DNA of 7,132 bases from Gammaproteobacteria bacterium. GTDB taxonomy: Bacteria; Pseudomonadota; Gammaproteobacteria; SZUA-152. Below, piece after piece: positions 1 through 6,748 of this stretch; position 1 is the stretch's first letter, and each line of letters starts with the position of its first letter. The stretch lies in the NCBI GenBank assembly GCA_030599435.1, contig JAUVNZ010000078.1, positions 1 to 7,132 on the forward strand, given 5' to 3'. A model generated the notes under the pieces. The model searched no databases, was not told the origin of the DNA, and saw only the letters and a list, made by a program, of their open reading frames with translations. A program made the position numbers and the translations under genes.

Positions 1-16
1 ACACGATATTTGCACT

Positions 17-24
17 GAAGAAGG
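17..24 (+). promoter_or_regulatory. ribosome binding site of the Crp/Fnr regulator
   Basis: GAAGAAGG lies 7 bases before the ATG at 32, a purine-rich Shine-Dalgarno-like stretch at good spacing. It supports 32 as the true start. Only 31 bases precede the gene in this window, so its promoter cannot be seen. Confidence 0.6.
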
Positions 25-31
25 CCATGCA

Positions 32-712
32 ATGGATAATATTGCTTCAATATTAGCGAGTGTCCCCCTGTTTCAAGAGCTGGATCCCGATGAGCAAAAA
101 CAGATTGCTATGGGGGCTCATAAACACAGCATAGAAAAAGGGGAGATATTATTTAATAAAGGTGACCCTGCGAATGGTTTTTATGTTGTGGTCGATGGCC
201 GTATTAAGCTTTCTTTTGTATCGAGGGATGGAAAAGAATATATAGCGGAAATTATCGGGCCACTTGAAAGTTTCGGAGAAGCGGTTGTGTGTCTTGGAAA
301 ACCATATCCTGTTTGTGCTCAGGCACTGATGGGTACTACTCTCCTGCATATATCCACGGATGTTATGTTCAAAAATATTGACCAAACTCCAGGCTTTGCT
401 CACAAAATTATCAAAGGGCTCTGTATTCGTTTGGTTGATAGAGTTCAAGCATTGGAATTTTTAACTGTCTATTCCAGTCTGCAAAAAGTCATCGGTTATT
501 TTTTAAGGGAAATAGAATTTGCTAAACCAGAGAATGACAAGGCTGATGTACTGCTCCCTGTGAATAAAGCCACACTGGCTGCGCAATTAAACCTTACGCC
601 GGAAACCCTTTCTCGCGTACTTCATAAACTGGCTGAAGAGGATTTGATTAGCGTTAACGGTAATGCAATTCATATATGTCATGTAGGAAAGTTGCGTAAA
701 TATAGCGGTTAA
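32..712 (+). CDS. Crp/Fnr family transcriptional regulator, Dnr-like
   Basis: Predicted cytoplasmic DNA-binding regulator of 226 residues, a normal length for the family. Residues about 13-115 form the cyclic-nucleotide-binding-like beta roll (KGEILFNKGDPANGFYVV at 36-53, then a DGRIKL strand). Residues about 130-160 form the long dimerisation helix, and 175-215 the winged helix-turn-helix. The recognition helix reads PETLSR (190-195); the E-x-x-S-R pattern is the one Fnr and Dnr use to read TTGAT half-sites, so the inferred target is TTGAT-N4-ATCAA. The N-terminal cysteine cluster that holds the oxygen-sensing 4Fe-4S cluster in Fnr is absent: the first Cys is at 87. It is therefore more like Dnr/Nnr regulators, some of which sense nitric oxide through heme, though the ligand here is unknown. 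It probably shares a transcript with the CtaA-like gene 54 bases downstream. The family call is firm; the nitric oxide role is inference. Confidence 0.92.
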   Translation: MDNIASILASVPLFQELDPDEQKQIAMGAHKHSIEKGEILFNKGDPANGFYVVVDGRIKLSFVSRDGKEYIAEIIGPLESFGEAVVCLGKPYPVCAQALMGTTLLHISTDVMFKNIDQTPGFAHKIIKGLCIRLVDRVQALEFLTVYSSLQKVIGYFLREIEFAKPENDKADVLLPVNKATLAAQLNLTPETLSRVLHKLAEEDLISVNGNAIHICHVGKLRKYSG

Positions 713-757
713 CTCGTTACAATAAAAAATTTATCACCTGGTGCTCCGTCAATTAAC

Positions 758-762
758 AGGAG
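758..762 (+). promoter_or_regulatory. ribosome binding site of the CtaA-like gene
   Basis: AGGAG lies 4 bases before the ATG at 767. It is a slightly close but strong Shine-Dalgarno site and fixes the start of the CtaA-like protein. Confidence 0.65.
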
Positions 763-766
763 TCGT

Positions 767-1780
767 ATGTTCAGTTTCCCAAAGTCACTATTTACCCGTT
801 TAGTAGCGATATCCTTGCTTCTTTCACTCACTTTGGTTGTCTTGAGCTCATTGATGCGTCTTTCGAATCAAGGTTTGGGATGTGACAATTGGCCAGAATG
901 TTATGGTTCAATTGATGTGCTTAAGTACGCAAGGGATATCAATACCTCCGAATCTGCCATCGCGGGAATTTCCGCTATTGTGCCGCCCACATTTGTGGAG
1001 CAGGCGCATCGCGTTGTTGCGAGTATTTTACAGTTATTCATTATAGCCATCGCCGTTATTGCCTGGTTGAGGCGAAAAAATCCGGGGCAGCATGTTGCCC
1101 TACCGATAGTACTCTTAGGTTTATCCTTATTTCTAGCTTTCCTGGGCGTATGGTATGGCTCCCCGCTATTGAGACCCCCCGTAGTTATGGCTAACCTGCT
1201 GGGCGGTATCGTAATGGTCGGGGTATTTTGGTGGCTATGGTTGTCTCTGAATCAAGAGCCAGTACACAATCCCCCTTCGGCTGGCGCCTACCGGAAATGG
1301 GCAATTGCCGGGCTGGTCGTTATTATCATTCAAACATCGCTCGGCGGTTGGATGAGTTCTAATTTTGCGGCATTGGCTTGCACCACTTTTCCCGATTGCA
1401 ATGGTTCATGGTGGCCGACTATGAATGTATCTGAAGGCTTCACAGTACAGAATAAACTAGACGTCGATGCAGAAGGAAGAGTGATAATCGATCAGGCAGG
1501 CGCTACCAGCATTCATATGACGCACAGGCTGGGTGCAATCTTTGTTTTGCTGTTTATTGCTTGGTTAGGCTATAAGGCGACGAAACTGGGTGGCAGGTTT
1601 CGCGCTGTGGGTAGGGCTATTCTGATAATCCTGCTATTGCAGGTATTAATCGGAATTACGGTGGTAATTTTTGGATCCCCCCTTAGTATTGTTGTAGCCC
1701 ATAACTTTGAGGCGGCGTTGTTGTGGCTGAGCATGATCACATTGATTTACTACCTTTCTAATCGTGCTCAGCCAACATAA
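767..1780 (+). CDS. COX15/CtaA family heme A synthase-like membrane protein
   Basis: Integral membrane protein of 337 residues with eight predicted helices (about 11-29, 80-100, 110-130, 137-158, 177-193, 252-268, 283-302, 306-328), the topology of heme A synthase. That enzyme oxidises the C8 methyl of heme O to a formyl group for cytochrome oxidases. Family signatures are clear: GLGCDNWPECYG (36-47) with the loop cysteines C39 and C45; E78-Q-A-H81-R in helix 2; the second loop pair C205 and C211 before NGSWWP; MTHR with H253 in helix 6; and H312 in helix 8. The fourth usual histidine, in helix 4, appears to be replaced: the segment reads PPVVMANLLGG, with Asn at 143 where a His is expected. 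This may be a divergent paralogue with altered heme binding, not the housekeeping synthase. No cytochrome oxidase gene is visible here. It follows a Crp/Fnr regulator, which suggests control by oxygen or nitrogen oxides. The family is certain; the activity is not. Confidence 0.88.
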   Translation: MFSFPKSLFTRLVAISLLLSLTLVVLSSLMRLSNQGLGCDNWPECYGSIDVLKYARDINTSESAIAGISAIVPPTFVEQAHRVVASILQLFIIAIAVIAWLRRKNPGQHVALPIVLLGLSLFLAFLGVWYGSPLLRPPVVMANLLGGIVMVGVFWWLWLSLNQEPVHNPPSAGAYRKWAIAGLVVIIIQTSLGGWMSSNFAALACTTFPDCNGSWWPTMNVSEGFTVQNKLDVDAEGRVIIDQAGATSIHMTHRLGAIFVLLFIAWLGYKATKLGGRFRAVGRAILIILLLQVLIGITVVIFGSPLSIVVAHNFEAALLWLSMITLIYYLSNRAQPT

Positions 1781-1809
1781 ATTTAATTGAAAGAGTACTA
1801 GCTGCTTTC

Positions 1810-1905
1810 TTAGTGAACCGGTCGATGCAACATGGCGCGTATCACAACAATTAGAAATAATAGTCCACCGACAACGGCTAAGGTGTGTGCCCAAATTGTG
1901 CCCAT
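1810..1905 (-). CDS. putative small single-pass membrane protein (31 aa)
   Basis: A 31-codon frame from ATG (1905) to TAA (1810) encodes a short polar start (MGTIWAH), a hydrophobic stretch from about residue 8 to 22 with an internal Gly-Gly, and a basic, His-containing tail (RAMLHRPVH). That is the normal layout of a bacterial single-helix small protein. No other start codon exists between this ATG and the in-frame stop just upstream (1939-1941), so the length is fixed if the gene is real. There is no good Shine-Dalgarno sequence before it, which is the main doubt. It converges on the CtaA-like gene, with 29 bases between the two stop codons. I do not recognise a family; it does not match CydX or the CbdX-type oxidase subunits as I know them. 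A role with a membrane complex is only a guess from size and neighbour. Confidence 0.4.
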   Translation of the reverse strand: MGTIWAHTLAVVGGLLFLIVVIRAMLHRPVH

Positions 1906-2341
1906 TCTGTGCCAAGTTTTTGAATTAAGATTTTGAGCCTAAATGTTTGAGATGGAATTTGATTGTTAGCTTCAGCCTGGCGCAAGCATCAGTGATGCTG
2001 CACAATCTTATTTATATAGTACATATATTAGGTTGGTAGTGGCATATCAACGGTCTTAGCAGATGGTAGCAGCGCTCAATTAGTGAACAGATTGTTGATG
2101 GTTCAATAATTCAACACGACATGTCGAGAAGTCTCGATTACCCCTTCATCTCTACAGGTGAAGCGTGTTTTTAGAGAATTTTACAGGACTCATAAAGCGA
2201 TTTATAAACTAATAACTTTGATTTACCAAAGATTCGGTTTTATTCAATTTTAAGAATGGCAACTTGGTATTCGAGGTTGATCTCTAATTTTTTAATAGCG
2301 GTAGTTTTGAAACCGTTGAACTAAATGCGAGACATGTAACG
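1906..2341. other. AT-rich intergenic region without a convincing gene
   Basis: This 436-base stretch separates two minus-strand frames: the start of the 31-aa protein and the end of the rhombosortase. Its composition is AT-rich. I found only very short frames, 17 codons at 2121-2174 and 22 codons at 2256-2324, neither with a ribosome binding site. It holds a perfect 15-base palindrome (1985-1999) and a 14-base inverted repeat, TCGAGA-AG-TCTCGA, at 2124-2137. No intrinsic terminator with a T-run was evident for the rhombosortase gene. Confidence 0.6.
1985..1999. repeat. perfect 15-base palindrome, possible operator
   Basis: AGCATCA-G-TGATGCT has two 7-base arms around one central base. The odd centre and lack of a loop argue for a protein-binding site instead of an RNA hairpin. 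It lies 80 bases upstream of the start of the minus-strand 31-aa frame and could lie in that gene's control region. No known regulator is assigned. Confidence 0.4.
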
Positions 2342-2968
2342 TCACTCAGACTGTTTTTCAATACCATGGTTAGGTATAGGAATGATCTTGAAGAATGTAG
2401 CGATAAAAATGCCTGTAATGGCACCGTAGAGATGTGCCTCGTAGATCACCTTGCCACCAATAGCGAGCTCCATAGCATGTGCATCTGCAAAAAACTGTTC
2501 CCATGCCAATTTTGCCGAAATGCCAACTAACAGGGAAATTGCAATCCAGGGATTAAAGCGATAATTTTTCATGGCACCTATCACAATAAGACCATGAAGC
2601 ACACCAGACAGACCAACGTACCATGTTATGTCGTGACTAAATATCGCTAGCTCTAAAGAAATGCCAATGGCCAACATTATGATAGAAGTTAACAATATGA
2701 CAGGTTTTTCAAACTGAAAAAAAATAATAAACACAAGCCACAGGCCAGTTAAATTTAACATTAAATGAGCCCAGCTTAGATGAATGAAGTGTCCACTTAA
2801 CAATCTCCACCATTCACTAGTCTGAATCATTGTATTCTCATAACGAAATAATGAGATTGCAACTTCCCCGAAACCTTGAAGAATGACCATCAGTAAGGTG
2901 AATAAAATGGTCAAAAGAAAGCTAGGTTTTGCAATAGGAATAAATCTGTTTGACCATATATTTTCCAT
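2342..2968 (-). CDS. rrtA: rhombosortase, rhomboid-family intramembrane serine protease
   Basis: Membrane protein of 208 residues with about six hydrophobic helices, the compact size of rhombosortases. Rhomboid landmarks are all present: WWRLLSGHFIHLSWAHLMLN (53-72), which holds the H-x3-N element (H68, N72); the nucleophile in GLSG (S121); H125 just after it, giving GLSGVLHGL, which is typical of the RrtA subgroup; and the catalytic His H179 in AHLYGAITG. Rhombosortases (TIGR03902) cleave the C-terminal GlyGly-CTERM tail of exported proteins in the inner membrane, before or during their transfer to the cell surface by type II secretion. The multiheme cytochrome ending at 6688 carries such a tail and is the evident substrate in this window. 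The gene is transcribed away from the ferredoxin-cytochrome genes across a 405-base divergent region with a 17-base palindrome. The start at 2968 is the first ATG; no strong Shine-Dalgarno precedes it. An ordinary rhomboid is the alternative, but motif and context favour RrtA. Confidence 0.87.
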   Translation of the reverse strand: MENIWSNRFIPIAKPSFLLTILFTLLMVILQGFGEVAISLFRYENTMIQTSEWWRLLSGHFIHLSWAHLMLNLTGLWLVFIIFFQFEKPVILLTSIIMLAIGISLELAIFSHDITWYVGLSGVLHGLIVIGAMKNYRFNPWIAISLLVGISAKLAWEQFFADAHAMELAIGGKVIYEAHLYGAITGIFIATFFKIIPIPNHGIEKQSE

Positions 2969-3011
2969 AGTTTGCTTAAGCTGTCTATACCTGCGAATTC
3001 ATCTATTTTTC

Positions 3012-3028
3012 GGTGATAATCTATCACC
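3012..3028. promoter_or_regulatory. 17-base palindrome, candidate operator upstream of rrtA
   Basis: GGTGATA-ATC-TATCACC has perfect 7-base arms with a 3-base centre and starts 44 bases upstream of the rrtA start codon, a likely place for a regulator site. It resembles Crp/Fnr sites (GTGA...TCAC) but the gap between GTGA and TCAC is 7, not the 6 of Crp, and between GTGAT and ATCAC it is 5, not the 4 of Fnr. The regulator is therefore unknown. Confidence 0.45.
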
Positions 3029-3286
3029 ACGATATTTATCCTGGATGAGCATTAAATGTTAATAATTGTGCATGTTTGCTACTTTAGCATTTGATAGGAA
3101 GAATCAAAGTAATTTTATTTCACCTCTGAAATCCCCTAGTGCAACAAGTATTTGTGAATTATAAGTTTTTAATCCATTGAGCCATGTAAACCCCTTTAAC
3201 TTTTCTTAAGTCTGTAAAAGCGGCTTCGATCTACCACATCGCATTGCACATTACCTTGTTACTGCGATCAATAAAGTGCGGCATTT

Positions 3287-3305
3287 TGTCGCGCGACACT
3301 GTGTC
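3287..3305. promoter_or_regulatory. overlapping palindromes, candidate operator upstream of the ferredoxin gene
   Basis: TGTCGCGCGACA (3287-3298) is a perfect 12-base palindrome, and GACACTGTGTC (3295-3305) is a perfect 11-base palindrome that shares its GACA. The result is TGTC and GACA half-sites repeated in alternate direction, 69 bases before the ferredoxin start. Such an array suits a dimeric repressor or activator, but I cannot name one. Confidence 0.4.
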
Positions 3306-3362
3306 ACTTCCTGATTTCCTTTTGTAACGTTAGATTTGCCGTCACTGTTCCCATAGCTGCGT

Positions 3363-3628
<266 letters not shown>

Positions 3629-3633
3629 CCGAG

Positions 3634-3644
3634 GGTGTAACACC
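3634..3644. repeat. 11-base palindrome after the ferredoxin stop
   Basis: GGTGTAACACC begins 6 bases after the ferredoxin stop codon. It can form only a 4-5 base-pair stem and has no T-run behind it, so it is a poor terminator and may be chance or a weak RNA element between the two genes. Confidence 0.2.
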
Positions 3645-3685
3645 TGAATTCAACGAACCCTGTGGACCTGCGGGGCATGTGTAGC

Positions 3686-3693
3686 GAGAGGAG
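3686..3693 (+). promoter_or_regulatory. ribosome binding site that decides the cytochrome start
   Basis: GAGAGGAG lies 7 bases before the ATG at 3701. The upstream in-frame GTG at 3662 and the downstream ATG at 3842 have no comparable site, so 3701 is chosen as the start. Confidence 0.75.
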
Positions 3694-3700
3694 TTTTTGT

Positions 3701-6688
3701 ATGAAGATGGGGATGAGTATTAAAGGGCAGCCCGTGTATCAATTTAACCTAAAGGCCCAGTGTATTTTGTTTCTGTTCTATCGCGCATGTAATTTAATAC
3801 GGTTGCAACGCCAGCTACGGTTGCAGTTGTCGTCACCGATTATGTTATTTATTCCGATAAGTATGGCTATGCTCCTGCTCATGATGCCAGGCACAGGCCA
3901 TGCGGCATGGGTGGACCAGACTGATTTGCATCCGCCTATTGCCTTGCTGGATGAGGCGGGCAATCCCGTGCTCGACAGCGGCAAGCCCTACAGTTCAAAA
4001 ACGACCTGCGGGACCGGCTGTCACGACTACGAATCCATCACCCATGCTTTTCACATCGAACAGGGACGCGAGGAAACGAGCGATGACTTTGGCGCCCGAC
4101 GTGGTCTGCCACAGCTGGTGGGCCCCGGCTATTACGGTGGCTACAATTGCATGGGCGGTAATAACCCAGACTCACTGACGAAAAAGGTCAATGCCAGCGC
4201 AGATGATTTCGGGGACCTGGGCTCTGCGGGCTTTATACAGCGTTGCGCCTCCTGTCACTCCGGTGGGGGCTGGATGGAAAAAGACCGCAACGGGCGCCGC
4301 TATGACGAGGTCGATCCCGCTACAGTTGCTGAATTCGACGGCGACTACTACAACCGCGGCACCGATGAGAACAATCAACCCGCCTCTGTGGACACCGTGA
4401 CCCAGTGGGACTGGCAAAAAAGTGGCGTGGTGGAGAACGACTGCCTGATCTGCCACGTAGACTTCAAGGCCCTTACCAAGAGTTTTGGCGACCAGCCAAA
4501 TTTGTATAGTCACGGCACGCTGGTGGAAAACCCTGATCCCCTGACTCTGTTCAAGTACGTGCGCAGGGATGAGATGATCCGTGGTGGTGGATTCTTCCGT
4601 TACGCCAATAGCGCCATCCTTGGCTACATCAATCTTAACCTTTCGGCGGATCCATTGGAGGATAAGGTTATTCTGAACGGTTTCCAGCGTGACCCGGCCG
4701 CAGATAATATCCTGCAACTGGACGCTGACGGCCTGCCCATTCCGAACTGGAACCCTGCTGCGTTCATCGATGGCAAGGTTACGATTCCCATGCTGCGCTT
4801 CCCGGATAATGACAATTGCATGATGTGTCACCGCACCAGTAATGGGCGGCGCGGCTTCTACGGCTTTGGCGAGGGTGCAGGGGCAACCTATGACGAAGAA
4901 GACGGTTCGCTGATCGAGGACTACAAGGACGACGTCCACAAGGGCAAAGTCTGGGCCGAGGCCAATAGTGGGGAGCGCGCCATCGAAAACTGCAATGCCT
5001 GTCATGCACGCAACTACTACAGGGAAAGTAGCGCCGGCATGGACATGAACGCCAGCCACAACTTCCTCAAGGGCAATTCCGATATGGACGTGCGCAACGA
5101 TCTCGACTATGCGCCCAACGCCAAGTCCTGTGAGTATTGCCACAATGATGCCGAAACCCCGTCCATTCCCTCGGGTCAGGCCAATATGCTCGACGCCCAT
5201 CTGGAACGCTGGAAAAACAGCAGTGATTTGGCGGGCTACCCTCAGAGCGCCCTTACCCGCATCACCCAGACCCATCTGGACGTGGTGAGCTGTCAGGCCT
5301 GCCATATCACCAGTAAGAAAACTAGCAACGGCCGCCGTGTATTGAATCCATTCTACCGCTATCGCCAGGCGGAAGATGGCACGCTCAAGATCGTGCCTTA
5401 TAATCCGAAGGCGCGTTATTTCTGGAGAGACAAAACCAGCGGCCGGGTGCTGAACCAGACCGAACGTAACAATGTCTTTGAGATGCGTGAGAATGCCGAT
5501 GGCAGCAAGTACGGAGTGATCGTTGACCCAGTGAGCGGTGCGGAACTGGCTACGGTGAGCGTCCGTATGTCGCACGGCAGCTGGCGTTTTGGCGACCCAA
5601 CCGACTACGCGGGTTTCCTGGCCCTGAAGAGCGCCTATGACAGTTTGTTTATCAAAAAGGGCGTGGCCAATCCGGATGCGGTACTGGTCTGGACAGAGCC
5701 CAACTCTTACCTGATGTCGCACAATACCCGCCCGGCGGTGTCCTCGGTGCAGTGTGAGGAGTGCCACAGCACAAAACAGGATGGTACGTTCAGCTCCTTG
5801 TTATCAGTGGATGGCCTGCTGGGTGAGAGCAACAGCAAGACCGTCACTACTCTGCTCGACCCACGTCTGATCACCGAGGGCCTGGTGGTTCTTGATCAAC
5901 CCTACATGAAGGTCGATGAGGCTGGTGTGGTGACTCAAAACGTTGCCGACGTTCTCTACGCTACCAAAGTGGACCCTTCGATGACCGCCCTGCGTTCGGC
6001 AAGCGCCGATGTGGTGGCCGGTGTCCTGACGCCCATGAGCGCCAGCGCCGGTGTTGTGGAAGCAGGCATTGACGAGACCCTGGCGGCATTGTTCACGACA
6101 GGTGAGACTTATGTCTTCTGTCCCAGCTACGGTGATCATGACTTGCGTGATGTGGCGCTGGTGACCGAGGCCAATGGCCAGAGTGATCTGGTGTTCCCCA
6201 CCTACCGTATGGAGATCGCCTTTGCTGATAGCGCGATATCAGATACTGCCGCCGCTACAGATCTGGGTGGATTGGTCTCCAGAGTGTTCTCCCTGGAAGC
6301 ACTGGATAGCAATGGCGGTGAGGTGACGAACTTCGTTACCCGGGTACTGGTGAAGTTGCCATACGAGGGTACGAATACTAACCGCGATGAGGTCAATGTA
6401 ATCACCTCCACCAATGGCGTCGACTGGACGGCAGTCGATGGCGATGACATCGCCATGCTGGTGCCTCAAACCAATGAGGCCAACGGTTACATAGCTTTCT
6501 GGACCGACCACTTCAGCGACTACGCTGTGGTCGATAGCACCGTTAGCGCTGCGCCGTCAGGTGGCGGTGGCACAACCTCTGCTAGTAGCAGTGGCGGCGG
6601 CGGTGCAACAGGTTATGAACTGCTTCTGCTCAGCCTGTTTGCTGGATACGGGTTACAGCGCAGAAGAAAGCTTGCGCTGAAAAGTTAA
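3701..6688 (+). CDS. exported octaheme c-type cytochrome with GlyGly-CTERM tail
   Basis: Predicted surface electron-transfer protein of 995 residues (numbering from the ATG at 3701). A signal peptide with an unusually long N-region (1-45) has its hydrophobic core at about 46-62 and a likely cleavage site after GHA (68). Heme attachment sites: a non-standard C-x3-C-H at 103-108 (CGTGCH), then seven standard C-x2-C-H sites starting at C182 (CASCH), C248 (CLICH), C373 (CMMCH), C431 (CNACH), C477 (CEYCH), C531 (CQACH) and C685 (CEECH). At least nine further His residues between 115 and 674 could serve as sixth ligands, so bis-His hemes are plausible. Residues about 690-950 contain no heme site and look beta-rich, ending YIAFWTDHFSDYAVV, like the stalk domains found before C-terminal anchors. 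The tail has two GGGG runs (954-957, 965-968), a hydrophobic stretch (972-985) and QRRRK: a GlyGly-CTERM signal. The start of the heme part (KTTCGTGCHDYESITHAFH) recalls multiheme cytochromes of metal-reducing bacteria; octaheme tetrathionate-reductase-like proteins are an alternative relation. Substrate unknown. Confidence 0.9.
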   Translation: MKMGMSIKGQPVYQFNLKAQCILFLFYRACNLIRLQRQLRLQLSSPIMLFIPISMAMLLLMMPGTGHAAWVDQTDLHPPIALLDEAGNPVLDSGKPYSSKTTCGTGCHDYESITHAFHIEQGREETSDDFGARRGLPQLVGPGYYGGYNCMGGNNPDSLTKKVNASADDFGDLGSAGFIQRCASCHSGGGWMEKDRNGRRYDEVDPATVAEFDGDYYNRGTDENNQPASVDTVTQWDWQKSGVVENDCLICHVDFKALTKSFGDQPNLYSHGTLVENPDPLTLFKYVRRDEMIRGGGFFRYANSAILGYINLNLSADPLEDKVILNGFQRDPAADNILQLDADGLPIPNWNPAAFIDGKVTIPMLRFPDNDNCMMCHRTSNGRRGFYGFGEGAGATYDEEDGSLIEDYKDDVHKGKVWAEANSGERAIENCNACHARNYYRESSAGMDMNASHNFLKGNSDMDVRNDLDYAPNAKSCEYCHNDAETPSIPSGQANMLDAHLERWKNSSDLAGYPQSALTRITQTHLDVVSCQACHITSKKTSNGRRVLNPFYRYRQAEDGTLKIVPYNPKARYFWRDKTSGRVLNQTERNNVFEMRENADGSKYGVIVDPVSGAELATVSVRMSHGSWRFGDPTDYAGFLALKSAYDSLFIKKGVANPDAVLVWTEPNSYLMSHNTRPAVSSVQCEECHSTKQDGTFSSLLSVDGLLGESNSKTVTTLLDPRLITEGLVVLDQPYMKVDEAGVVTQNVADVLYATKVDPSMTALRSASADVVAGVLTPMSASAGVVEAGIDETLAALFTTGETYVFCPSYGDHDLRDVALVTEANGQSDLVFPTYRMEIAFADSAISDTAAATDLGGLVSRVFSLEALDSNGGEVTNFVTRVLVKLPYEGTNTNRDEVNVITSTNGVDWTAVDGDDIAMLVPQTNEANGYIAFWTDHFSDYAVVDSTVSAAPSGGGGTTSASSSGGGGATGYELLLLSLFAGYGLQRRRKLALKS
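6560..6688 (+). other. GlyGly-CTERM sorting signal (coding segment of the cytochrome)
   Basis: This segment encodes residues 954 to the end of the cytochrome: GGGG, a Ser/Thr-rich spacer, a second GGGG, the hydrophobic YELLLLSLFAGYGL, and the basic QRRRK followed by five residues. Gly-rich motif, membrane helix and basic end are the three parts of the GlyGly-CTERM tail (TIGR03501), the substrate of rhombosortase. The gene for such a protease is at 2342-2968. Confidence 0.85.
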
Positions 6689-6694
6689 TCTCTG

Positions 6695-6714
6695 AGGGTT
6701 TAATTTACAGCCCT
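6695..6714 (+). terminator. weak hairpin after the cytochrome gene
   Basis: AGGGTT (6695-6700) and AGCCCT (6709-6714) can pair, with one G-T pair, around an 8-base loop just after the cytochrome stop. Only two T residues follow, then GGGG, so it is not a proper intrinsic terminator. It may weaken read-through or protect the mRNA end; read-through to the next gene is still likely. Confidence 0.2.
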
Positions 6715-6748
6715 TTGGGGATGGGATGTTTATCAAGGTATATGAAAA

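Noticed and set aside
735..743. Short palindrome CACCTGGTG upstream of the CtaA-like gene
   Set aside because: Arms of four bases are expected by chance; no further support.
1789..1809. Possible terminator between the CtaA-like gene and the 31-aa frame
   Set aside because: Only a 5-base stem (GAAAG/CTTTC) with an 11-base loop and no T-run.
1646..1915. Minus-strand frame of 89 codons over the end of the CtaA-like gene
   Set aside because: It overlaps the conserved C-terminal helices of the CtaA-like gene and gives a protein with no clear membrane or domain pattern; the 31-codon frame at 1810-1905 in another phase is the better reading.
2121..2324. Two tiny plus-strand frames, 17 codons (2121-2174) and 22 codons (2256-2324)
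   Set aside because: Neither has a ribosome binding site or a recognisable feature; the second has a mildly hydrophobic middle but is too short and AT-rich to support.
3012..3028. Resemblance to a phage lambda-type operator (TATCACC)
   Set aside because: The half-sites are in the opposite order and no phage gene is in the window.
3255..3271. ATCAA half-site that might be part of an Fnr/Dnr box
   Set aside because: The partner half at the right distance is not TTGAT; only a half-site is present.
3244..3273. Possible sigma-70 promoter with TTGCAC as -35 box before the ferredoxin
   Set aside because: The matching -10 position (TCAATA) fits the consensus poorly, so no promoter is claimed.
4172..5767. 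Open frame of 531 codons on the minus strand inside the cytochrome gene
   Set aside because: It lies wholly antisense to a well supported gene with eight heme motifs, has no family motifs, and long antisense frames are expected in GC-rich codon usage.
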